From [Ruminococcus] torques ATCC 27756 (lineage in GTDB: Bacteria; Bacillota; Clostridia; Lachnospirales; Lachnospiraceae): DNA of 57,511 nt. Below, piece after piece: positions 24,795 through 33,062 of this stretch. Positions within the stretch are counted from its first letter, which is position 1; each line of letters starts with the position of its first letter. The position numbers and the translations under genes are program-made. The DNA is taken from NCBI RefSeq assembly GCF_000153925.1, contig NZ_DS264366.1, forward strand, positions 1-57,511. The letters are read 5' to 3'. The notes under the pieces were generated by a model that worked only from the letters and a program-made list of their open reading frames with translations, was not told the DNA's origin and did not search any database.

Positions 24795-26027
24795 TCAATT
24801 TTCCGCTATCGCATTTTCCGCCAATAAAATTTCCTGTTCGATTTCTACTCCTTTTTCCAAAATACACTTTTTAAGCTCTTCTAATTCTCCCGCATTAAGC
24901 TTTTCCAATTTTTCTTTCTTTTTCTCTTCCAGAGGAATGCCCGCTCCTCTTTCAAGCGCTTCTTGAAATGCTTCTCGATCCATTTTATACGGCTTCAATT
25001 TCGGAAAAATATTTTTCTTATTAAACCGGAAAATACGAATGCCTCCCATATCCATATCTCCCCAATGAAAATACTGTATCTCTCCTTCCGCCACTTCCAT
25101 TAATCTTTTCAAAAAAATCCGTTCTTTCGGAGAATAAAATCCATGACAGAACAGATAAAGCGTATCCTCTCTGTATTTCATTTCTTCATAATTTGCCTTA
25201 TTTTCAATCGTTACAATTCTTTGGACTCCTTTTATAGAAACGGGAAAGGCACGTTCCAATGTCTGCGAATTAATCACTGTTCCGTATTGATTTTGAGATG
25301 TATCTATTTCATATTCCTTTTCCCTCGCCTTATCTTCTATATACTCCTGTCCGCCCTTTAATTTATACAGAAGCGGACCTTTCCATTCCATCACCTGTGC
25401 ATAACTGAGAATTCCATGAACGCTTAATATCTCATCGTCAGTCATCCCCTCTTCATACAAAGGTGATCTGACCAGTACTTTCACCACTTTTTTCTCATAA
25501 TCTTTTTTAAAACGCTTAGAGTCATTAAGCACAGCAGCACTGAATACGCGCATCCACAGAGATTTTTTCAAATTCACAACTGCATTCAAACATCGGAAAA
25601 AATCAACGTCCTCCATATCGGGTGATTTTACGATCTCCCCAAGTTCCAACCGTCTTATGATCTCATCATAATAACCTTCCAAAAAACTGCCTTGTACCTC
25701 AGCGCGCAGTTGTTCTATTTGTTTTATATAACGAAGCTGCTGCTTTCTTGGATCTTCAATTCCTTCTTTTTCGCACAGCTTTGGAATGACATCTATGGAA
25801 TAATAGATTTTTTTCATATCCGCGCCCAGATTGCTTTTTTCTGTCCGGATATATCCGCTTTTCTCCAACTCATCAGCCTGTCTGATCAGCTCAGGCAAGC
25901 CACCTGCTGCCTTGATCATTTCTCTGTCCGGTTTCGGATGTTTCATGCCTGTCAGCGTTCCCGCCCGATAAGCTTCACTTTTTTCCGCTTTCCCAATAAT
26001 CCACTTTGCCAACAAATTGCCGCTCAT
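24795..26027 (-). CDS. jetD: Wadjet type III JetD (DUF2220, Toprim nuclease)
   Basis: About 410 residues. Nuclease subunit that cleaves plasmid DNA once the SMC motor stalls on a small circle. The C-terminal Toprim part shows the catalytic glutamate in VTIENKANY and the DxD ligands in YFHWGDMDMGG. The N-terminal region is a DNA-binding arm. Start taken as ATG 26027; an upstream TTG at 26060 with an AAGGAAGG inside the frame makes the exact start uncertain. It lies 67 bp after jetC (34 bp with the TTG start) and is last in the operon. It belongs to a different subtype from the DUF2399 JetD at 15584. Confidence 0.88.
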   Translation of the reverse strand: MSGNLLAKWIIGKAEKSEAYRAGTLTGMKHPKPDREMIKAAGGLPELIRQADELEKSGYIRTEKSNLGADMKKIYYSIDVIPKLCEKEGIEDPRKQQLRYIKQIEQLRAEVQGSFLEGYYDEIIRRLELGEIVKSPDMEDVDFFRCLNAVVNLKKSLWMRVFSAAVLNDSKRFKKDYEKKVVKVLVRSPLYEEGMTDDEILSVHGILSYAQVMEWKGPLLYKLKGGQEYIEDKAREKEYEIDTSQNQYGTVINSQTLERAFPVSIKGVQRIVTIENKANYEEMKYREDTLYLFCHGFYSPKERIFLKRLMEVAEGEIQYFHWGDMDMGGIRIFRFNKKNIFPKLKPYKMDREAFQEALERGAGIPLEEKKKEKLEKLNAGELEELKKCILEKGVEIEQEILLAENAIAEN

Positions 26028-26094
26028 ATGCGATTCAACATTTTCCTTCCTTTTTATCAACTTTTAACTATTGCTCCATCATCCAAAAACATTT

Positions 26095-29000
26095 CTACAC
26101 CTCTTCCGATCTGCTTTCCCCTGCGATCATATCGAGATAATTTCCTTTGTCAATATGCATCATCGTAACCTGATTTCTAAACCTGCGGAAGCCGTATACG
26201 CTGTCCACATTTCGGATCAGAGACTGAAGTCTTTCATCCGGCACGCAGACAATCAACTGAAGTTCCAATTCTCTTGCGTATTTTAAGCAGACTTCGCTTC
26301 GCTCCTTATCCATTTTTGAAAATGCCTCATCAAGAAGAACAAGGCGAATCTTTGAATCCCGATTACTCTGCTGCATATAGAGCATTGCGAATCCTGCAAG
26401 AAGCGCCACATATTTCGGGTTCTGTCCCTCTCCTCCGGAATCGACGCCCGCCATGTCGTCCACATAATTTTTCTTCTCGATCCCGTTTTCATCGATAGAT
26501 TGTTCATACATATTAAAGTCCAAATAGTTTCTGTAGTCAGCAAAGCGTTCCATTTCATTTTTGTGCTTTTCACGCCCTGCCCCGTCTTCCTCTCTGGACG
26601 GCATGAATTTCTCGGTAAGAAGTCCGATCTTCCTTTCATATTTTCTGAAAAATTCATCTTCCATCAAACTCATCTGACCGTCAAACCCACTATGATCTAT
26701 TACTTTGCTGTCCAGTTCTTCTGCCATAAGCATCTCATAAAACTGTCCGTTTTCATTTTTTGCCGGAGAGATATCAATCTGATAAATGCTGTCCGAAAAA
26801 CGGATCTGCGACAGCATTTTATTGATCTGACGCCGATGTCTGTATGCCGACTTGATTTCCCCGTGTATCGTTGCGATCACGTTATCGCGCAGAGAATGGT
26901 ACACGAGCTCGTATTGTTTTTCAAATTCTTCTTTATATTTCGGCTCAAAATCTTTTCTGCATCGCTCCAAAACTTTGTCGTAAACTTCATTGTCATGTTC
27001 TACACCTGAAAATCCATATGCGGGATATGTATTGTTAAATGCATTTCTTGATTTTATCCGCTCATCCTGAAGTTTTGTTTCTTTCTCAAAAAGCCTCTCC
27101 GCCATCACTGTCATCTCTTTTTTATAAGCCGCTTCGCTCTTTGTTTCCAAAGCCGACCTCACTTCGGCAAATATCTCATCATTCGGAACATATCCCTTCA
27201 TCAAAAAATCGAGTCTTTCTTTCAGCGCTTTAATTTTCTCTTCCAGTTTGCCCTTTTTCTTCCCTGTTTCGATTTCTTTTTCTCTTAATCTTCCTGCCGC
27301 CTGTTCTTTTTCTTCAATCCGGCTTGTAAGTTCTTTCGTTTTAGCCTGCAGTTCTGCTGCCAAAGTTCCGTTTTTCAGTTCTTTGATTTCTTCTTTGAGC
27401 CGGTCTTGGCGGCGGTAATGATCGGCCAGTTCGTCTGCCGCACCCGCAAGACGCATCAAATGTTCCGGTTCCTGACCGAACCGTTCAAATTGCCGGGCTT
27501 CTTTCAACGACTCTTCCGTCTGACGATCTGCGATCAGCGAACTTTGAAGATCTATAATTTCCTCCTGCAGCTCTCTTAGCTTTGCCTTCGATACTTTTGT
27601 ACCGATACATGCATTTTTCGTATAATCCTTCCTGCGCAGATGGCGGAACATATATCCGCTGTACGAATAACAATCCGGTGTGACTCCGTCTTTTACCGTA
27701 CTTAACTCTTCCACCGTCTCACATTTTTGTATTCTTCCAAGATAACGTTTCAAGCACCGGTCAACATATCCGCTTTCTGCGTGTACCGCTTCATATAGCG
27801 AGTTTTCGTCCGCTTCCGGAGAATCCTTTTGAACCGCCTCACTATTGATCAGATCAACTTCTTCAAACTGCTGCATCCTGCGAAATATTTTCGCTGCATC
27901 AAGAGCGTATGCCGGTTCTGTAATCATACTTTTTTTAATCCTGCCAAGCCGTCCTTCGATCGCATTTTTCCATTTTTCATCCGTAATATCAAACAAATCC
28001 GCGAAAATATGAACTTCGATTTTCCTTCCGTACCTGTCGCTCAACGCACGCTGCAGTTCCTGTCTCGCCTTTTTCAATTCCAACGGATACGGTTTTCTGT
28101 CGTTTTGGAGATCTTCGACAGCATCTTGTTTTTCTTTGATGTCTTTTTCCGTTTCATGGATCGAAATACGAAGTTCCGACAATTCATTTGTAATATTATC
28201 AAGGGCCAAGTCAAGATGTGTCCTCAGTTCTTTACATAACTTTTCCGTAAGCGCTCCGCCTCGTATTTCCTGAATAAGCTGAAGAGCTCTGTTGCTCACA
28301 TAATCAGTGACAACATCCTCTTCTTCCCATCGTTTCAATCCTTTCACGATCTGCCGCCACTGTGCCGAATTATCCGCCAGAAGAGCAATTCTGTATTCTA
28401 AATCTTTTAGTTCCTGTTCTTTCTTTCCATAATCGCTGTTATTTAATTCTGCCTGTACCCGGGCTCTTTCATCCCGTATCGTCTGCAGTTCGTCCTGAAG
28501 TATCTTCTGTTCTTTTTTCGCCTCGTCCGCTTCTTTTTCAACGGATTCCAACTCACTTTCCCGTCCTTTGAGTCGAATTATATTTTCCTCGATATCAATG
28601 CATTTGAGCACTGTTTCCGTTCGTACTTTCTCCGCACGCACATTCGTCAGTTCTCTGTCATATACTTGGATCTTATCCAGCATTTCGATCCGTTTTTCCA
28701 GATCTTCCACCCGTTCTTTGATCTCTCTGTACGCGCCAAGCTGTTCACTGATCGTCGCCACCGTATCTTCTTTCGTTTTCGGAAACATATAATCTCTTAT
28801 AAACTGACCTGTTCCACTCGTCATTTTCAGAGCAATGGCGCTTTTTTCCATCGTGATCATACGACCTTGTTCTACCTGACCGAAGATTTCCCCGTACAGC
28901 GTATAAAGATAAGCTTCTTTCGACGGATACACTTTATTTACTTCACCCCGGCCTCTGTTATCGGCGCTTCTGCTTCTTTCTTCCGTAAGTTTTCTAATCT

Positions 29001-29460
29001 GTGCGATCGAATAAGGTACGTTATTTTCCAAATATTCATCCTTTGGAATTCTTCCCGAATGACTGAAATAAGTATATTTTTTCAGATCCGTATCCCCTTT
29101 TGCCACCTCGAACGCCGCCCCGACACAAGTCACAATATGAGTGGCGGTATCTTCAATCTCAAGAACAATCTGTGAACAAAAATCAACGTCTCCCCTGTTT
29201 GCCGTTCCGTCTTTTTGCGCTCCTCTAAGATAGCTTAAAACGCTTCTCTTGTTTTTAGAATCATCTGCCGCTTTATTCAGAAAATTAGCAGACACACTCC
29301 CATACAGAACAACCTGTATCGCATCCATAACCGTCGATTTCCCCGATCCGCTCTTTCCGCTGAAAAGATTCACATACTCGTGGAATTCCAACATTTTATG
29401 GCTGATGCCGCCCCAGTTATTGATCAGCATTCTTGTAAAAATTTTCTTCGGCTGTTTCAT
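26095..29460 (-). CDS. jetC: Wadjet type III JetC (SMC-like ATPase)
   Basis: 1121-residue SMC-type motor of a complete Wadjet complex; in the family it extrudes DNA loops and detects small closed circles. Walker A GKSGSGKST lies at about residues 35-43, long coiled-coil arms with a hinge follow, then a VDSGGEGQ signature and Walker B LVLLDEAFSKMD near 1040. All ATPase parts are present, unlike the type II homologue. ATG 29460 has an AGGAGG eight to nine bases upstream and overlaps jetB by 44 bp. The frame extends to 29490, but that start has no site. Confidence 0.92.
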   Translation of the reverse strand: MKQPKKIFTRMLINNWGGISHKMLEFHEYVNLFSGKSGSGKSTVMDAIQVVLYGSVSANFLNKAADDSKNKRSVLSYLRGAQKDGTANRGDVDFCSQIVLEIEDTATHIVTCVGAAFEVAKGDTDLKKYTYFSHSGRIPKDEYLENNVPYSIAQIRKLTEERSRSADNRGRGEVNKVYPSKEAYLYTLYGEIFGQVEQGRMITMEKSAIALKMTSGTGQFIRDYMFPKTKEDTVATISEQLGAYREIKERVEDLEKRIEMLDKIQVYDRELTNVRAEKVRTETVLKCIDIEENIIRLKGRESELESVEKEADEAKKEQKILQDELQTIRDERARVQAELNNSDYGKKEQELKDLEYRIALLADNSAQWRQIVKGLKRWEEEDVVTDYVSNRALQLIQEIRGGALTEKLCKELRTHLDLALDNITNELSELRISIHETEKDIKEKQDAVEDLQNDRKPYPLELKKARQELQRALSDRYGRKIEVHIFADLFDITDEKWKNAIEGRLGRIKKSMITEPAYALDAAKIFRRMQQFEEVDLINSEAVQKDSPEADENSLYEAVHAESGYVDRCLKRYLGRIQKCETVEELSTVKDGVTPDCYSYSGYMFRHLRRKDYTKNACIGTKVSKAKLRELQEEIIDLQSSLIADRQTEESLKEARQFERFGQEPEHLMRLAGAADELADHYRRQDRLKEEIKELKNGTLAAELQAKTKELTSRIEEKEQAAGRLREKEIETGKKKGKLEEKIKALKERLDFLMKGYVPNDEIFAEVRSALETKSEAAYKKEMTVMAERLFEKETKLQDERIKSRNAFNNTYPAYGFSGVEHDNEVYDKVLERCRKDFEPKYKEEFEKQYELVYHSLRDNVIATIHGEIKSAYRHRRQINKMLSQIRFSDSIYQIDISPAKNENGQFYEMLMAEELDSKVIDHSGFDGQMSLMEDEFFRKYERKIGLLTEKFMPSREEDGAGREKHKNEMERFADYRNYLDFNMYEQSIDENGIEKKNYVDDMAGVDSGGEGQNPKYVALLAGFAMLYMQQSNRDSKIRLVLLDEAFSKMDKERSEVCLKYARELELQLIVCVPDERLQSLIRNVDSVYGFRRFRNQVTMMHIDKGNYLDMIAGESRSEEV

Positions 29461-30055
29461 ATCCGTCTGCCTCCTCTCTATATTCTTCAATCAAATCATT
29501 CATATCTTTCGCCGTCACATACAGATTGATCGTACTGTAAATATAGATCGGCGTATCGTCTTCTACGTCCCTCACCGCTCCCGGCACGTCGATGATCTGA
29601 TGAAGCCGCATCAGATAAAGAGAAGCTTTCCATTCATCTGCCTTCAATTTTCTTACGATCAGGTTCGTATTCTTTCCGTATTCGCGCATTTCTTTCAGCG
29701 TTGTCACAGGAGCGTTTAACCCTTCTCCCATAATTTTATCTTTATAGATCAGTTTTATGATAAGAAGGATCACCGTTTCTGTCATATTCAGTTTTTCCCT
29801 TGCAGCTCCGTCGCCTGTCAAACAGAAAATATGCTCTTGTGCATCATGCGTAAGCTCACATCCAAGTACCGAAAGATAGTCTTCTATAAAATGTCTGTGC
29901 CGGACACAGATTTCATACTGTACATTATCTTTCGGCACAAGTGTTGCCGGATCATATTTCACCTGCAAAATACATGTCTGGCGAAACAACGCCTGTATCG
30001 TCTTTTTTATCTGTTCCCCTTCTGTGATAGAAATACTTTCCAAATACTCAAACAT
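29417..30055 (-). CDS. jetB: Wadjet type III JetB (DUF4194)
   Basis: 212 residues of the DUF4194 family, the KITE/MukE-like dimeric subunit that bridges the kleisin JetA and the SMC JetC. Winged-helix-rich, with a typical LNMTETVILLIIKLIYKDK block in the middle. It begins 3 bp after the jetA stop and overlaps jetC, so the three are translationally coupled. Confidence 0.88.
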   Translation of the reverse strand: MFEYLESISITEGEQIKKTIQALFRQTCILQVKYDPATLVPKDNVQYEICVRHRHFIEDYLSVLGCELTHDAQEHIFCLTGDGAAREKLNMTETVILLIIKLIYKDKIMGEGLNAPVTTLKEMREYGKNTNLIVRKLKADEWKASLYLMRLHQIIDVPGAVRDVEDDTPIYIYSTINLYVTAKDMNDLIEEYREEADGYETAEENFYKNADQ

Positions 30056-30058
30056 GAC

Positions 30059-31519
30059 TTAGTCCTCTCTTATTTCCAGCGTTGAAAAACGCATTCCCTG
30101 TTCGGTTTCTTCTTCCTCTCCTACGGTGATCTCCCCACTGCCAAACGCATTTTCCGTCGCTTCCTGCCATATAAAAAACAATTTTTCCAAATCTTCAGCC
30201 GACCGAACCGTCTGCCGCGTAGTTCTAAATACGTTTCCGACACTGTTTCTTTCTTTGAACTCCTGCAGCTCTTTCCTTGTATAAAGCGGTTTTAAGACAA
30301 ACGACTCCAAATTTTCTTCCGCCTGTCCGCCTTCCGAAACAGTAGCCGGAACAAACGCTTCTCTCCCTTTTTCTTTCCGTTTGTACAGACTTTCATCCGT
30401 CAACGCTCTGTGAGGTCTGCTAAGGCGGATACGCTCCGCCAGTTTTTCCGATATTTCTTCTTTTCTCCTGCTTTTATTCAACAGATCTACAAGCGCAACC
30501 GTACGGTCTTCTTCTGCTCCTTCCTGAAGAACGTACCGTATTCTCGCAGCCGCCCTGGACGCAAAAATCGTCTTCTGTTCGATCAGTTTATTATATCTTC
30601 TTTCGATCGCATCAAACTGCCTTTCGATTCGTATCAGCGTATCTGCCGCTTCCTCGCACATTGCCGCCGCCCGTTCCAGCCGCAGTTCTTTTATTTTCTC
30701 CGCCTCATCTGTTTTTTTCGGATCTTTAACTTTTCCCGCGTTTTCTTCGTCTTTCATCTTCTTTTGACGGACCTCTTCCAGTTCCCGCAACAGTTTCAGC
30801 CTGCTCATATCATTTTCCTGTAAATTTCTGTCAAGCAGTTCTTTAACAGCTTCTTTATATCGATAAAAACTGTCCGTTGTCGTCAAGATCGCATATTTTC
30901 GGCTGTCACTGTTATTGATCTCCTTTACAAGGACGTCCTGTATTCCCCGAAAATCTTTCTGACGGGACAGTTCATCAAAATACCCTCTCATACCGTCCTG
31001 CATATTTACAAGCATCTGCACAAGCTTTTTGGAAACACGAAGGGCGCTTTTTAAAATCTCATTATTTTTTTCTTTATCGGAACTATATGTATACAGATGG
31101 CTGTATATCGTCATAACGCTTTCCCGCTCTTCGCTCTCTTGTTCATCAAGCAGACTCCTAAACAACTCCACATACATCTGACTATATTCAGGAAATGTCA
31201 CAACGTAACTGTTCAAAGCCTCGTCATAGTCCTGTTTCAGCCATCCCCACTCCTGAAAATGTTTCAGACACACGGACGCCATATTAGAACGTGTAAGAAA
31301 CTCTCCCTCTTCATCATAATTTTCCTCATCCCACAGAAGAGCCGCTGCCGCGATCTTTTCATTCATAACTGCCCTGCACTCTTTTTCCGTCAATCCAAGC
31401 ACGGAATAAGACAGACTCATTTCCTCATAGATTGCCGTGAGAAACAGCATATAGTAATCCGTATATTTACTTGAAAATAATTTATAAAAATCTTTGGGGA
31501 TCCTTTCCATCAAACTCAT
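30059..31519 (-). CDS. jetA: Wadjet type III JetA (DUF5716)
   Basis: 486 residues of the DUF5716 family, the kleisin-like subunit of type III Wadjet. Starts MSLMERIPKDFYKLFSSKY, typical of the family, and is mainly helical with a charged coiled coil around residues 215-330. First gene of a four-gene operon under a near-perfect sigma-A promoter, divergent from the GH13 gene. Start ATG 31519 has a weak site; ATG three codons later is possible. Confidence 0.88.
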   Translation of the reverse strand: MSLMERIPKDFYKLFSSKYTDYYMLFLTAIYEEMSLSYSVLGLTEKECRAVMNEKIAAAALLWDEENYDEEGEFLTRSNMASVCLKHFQEWGWLKQDYDEALNSYVVTFPEYSQMYVELFRSLLDEQESEERESVMTIYSHLYTYSSDKEKNNEILKSALRVSKKLVQMLVNMQDGMRGYFDELSRQKDFRGIQDVLVKEINNSDSRKYAILTTTDSFYRYKEAVKELLDRNLQENDMSRLKLLRELEEVRQKKMKDEENAGKVKDPKKTDEAEKIKELRLERAAAMCEEAADTLIRIERQFDAIERRYNKLIEQKTIFASRAAARIRYVLQEGAEEDRTVALVDLLNKSRRKEEISEKLAERIRLSRPHRALTDESLYKRKEKGREAFVPATVSEGGQAEENLESFVLKPLYTRKELQEFKERNSVGNVFRTTRQTVRSAEDLEKLFFIWQEATENAFGSGEITVGEEEETEQGMRFSTLEIRED

Positions 31520-31566
31520 TTTTTACCGTTTTTACTTCCTTTATCTTTGTTTTTGTGCCTTTATTC

Positions 31567-31595
31567 AGTATATCTACTACACTTTTTAATGTCAA
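31567..31595 (-). promoter_or_regulatory. Wadjet III operon promoter
   Basis: Minus-strand perfect TTGACA (31590-31595), 17-nt spacer and TATACT (31567-31572), about 45 bp before jetA. Predicts constitutive expression. Confidence 0.85.
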
Positions 31596-31710
31596 TTCTG
31601 CCTTGATATGTTACAATCTACCTATCAACAGTTGGCTGTACAGATGTCCGTTTACGAGGAAACATATATCTGATCACAGCAAAAATATAATAACTGAAAG
31701 GACTGAAATT

Positions 31711-33057
31711 ATGTGGGCTTACAATGAAACTTTTTATCAGATTTATCCGATCGGCTTCTGCGGCGCGCCGACGCACAATGACGGCGTGACAATGCACCGG
31801 ATTTTGAAAATTGCAGACTGGGCCGGATATCTCGAAGAGCTCGGGATCGGATCGATCATTCTAAATCCGATTTTTGAATCAGATAATCACGGCTATGACA
31901 CAAGAGATCTTACGAAGATCGACTGTCGCCTCGGAACGAACGAAGATTTCCAAACAGTATGTGAAACGCTTCATTCGCACAATATCAAGATCATGCTCGA
32001 CGGGGTATTCAATCACGTCGGCAGAGGTTTTTGGGCATTTCAGGATGTGTTAGAGAAGAAATGGGATTCTCCGTATAAAGACTGGTTTTATATTAATTTT
32101 GACGGCAACAGCGCATATAACGACGGCTTCTGGTATGAAGGCTGGGAAGGACACTACGAACTTGTGAAGTTAAACCTGCAAAATCCTGCCGTCACAGACC
32201 ATCTGCTTAGCTGCATAAAAATGTGGATCGAAACTTTCGGCATTGACGGACTGCGCCTTGATGTCGCTTATTCTCTCGATCATAACTTCATGCGCCGCCT
32301 CCGCTCTTTCTGCGAAGAGATTAAGCCGGGATTCGCTCTTGTAGGAGAAGTTTTATTCGGAGACTACAACCTGATCGTCAACAACGAAATGCTTCACAGC
32401 TGCACGAACTACGAATGTTACAAAGGATTATATTCCAGCTTTAACAGCATGAACTTGTTCGAGATCGCCCACTCATTAAACCGCCAATACGGACCGGAGC
32501 AGTGGTGCATTTACAGAGGAAAGCATCTCATGACTTTTGCAGATAACCATGACGTCACGCGGCTTGCTTCCATATTGACAAACAAGCGGCATATCCCCCT
32601 TGCTTACGGACTTTTGTTCGGTATGCCGGGTATTCCCTGTATTTATTACGGAAGCGAATGGGGAGAGGAAGGAACGAAATCACCTGATAATGATTATGCC
32701 TTAAGGCCTTGTTTCGATGCGCCTAAGCCAAACGATCTCACCGATCTGATCCGCCGCCTGATCGCTCTTCGCAGAGAAAGCGATGCGCTGTGCAGCGGTT
32801 CTTATCGAAATATCGTTATTACAAATCATCAGCTTATTTTCGAGCGCAAAACAGAAAAAGAGCAATTCCTTGTTGCCGTCAACGCATCCGACTGTGAATT
32901 CACAGCCGGACACCATGAGTTAAACGGCACATATGAACAGATCCTTTCCTTTGAAAACGAAACGATCACAAGCGGCAAGGACACTTCCGTACAGGAACTT
33001 AACGGACAGCTCGTCCTGCCCGCATACAGCATCCGGTATTTAAAAAGAGCTTTATAA
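31711..33057 (+). CDS. GH13 alpha-amylase family enzyme, cytoplasmic
   Basis: 448 residues of glycoside hydrolase family 13, acting on alpha-glucans or maltodextrins. All conserved regions are visible: DGVFNHVG, GLRLDVAYSLD (nucleophile Asp), LVGEVLFGD (acid/base Glu) and FADNHDVTRL (transition-state Asp). No signal peptide and short N-terminus, so a cytoplasmic maltodextrin- or cyclodextrin-degrading enzyme is likely. ATG 31711 follows GAAAGG; the open frame extends upstream to 31471 without a better start. Only plus-strand gene in this part, divergent from Wadjet III and convergent with sbcC. Confidence 0.92.
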   Translation: MWAYNETFYQIYPIGFCGAPTHNDGVTMHRILKIADWAGYLEELGIGSIILNPIFESDNHGYDTRDLTKIDCRLGTNEDFQTVCETLHSHNIKIMLDGVFNHVGRGFWAFQDVLEKKWDSPYKDWFYINFDGNSAYNDGFWYEGWEGHYELVKLNLQNPAVTDHLLSCIKMWIETFGIDGLRLDVAYSLDHNFMRRLRSFCEEIKPGFALVGEVLFGDYNLIVNNEMLHSCTNYECYKGLYSSFNSMNLFEIAHSLNRQYGPEQWCIYRGKHLMTFADNHDVTRLASILTNKRHIPLAYGLLFGMPGIPCIYYGSEWGEEGTKSPDNDYALRPCFDAPKPNDLTDLIRRLIALRRESDALCSGSYRNIVITNHQLIFERKTEKEQFLVAVNASDCEFTAGHHELNGTYEQILSFENETITSGKDTSVQELNGQLVLPAYSIRYLKRAL

Positions 33058-33062
33058 AAGTC

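Noticed and set aside
31471..31710. N-terminal extension of the GH13 protein
   Set aside because: The extension overlaps the divergent jetA start and its promoter; GH13 homology begins at the ATG at 31711, which has a ribosome site.
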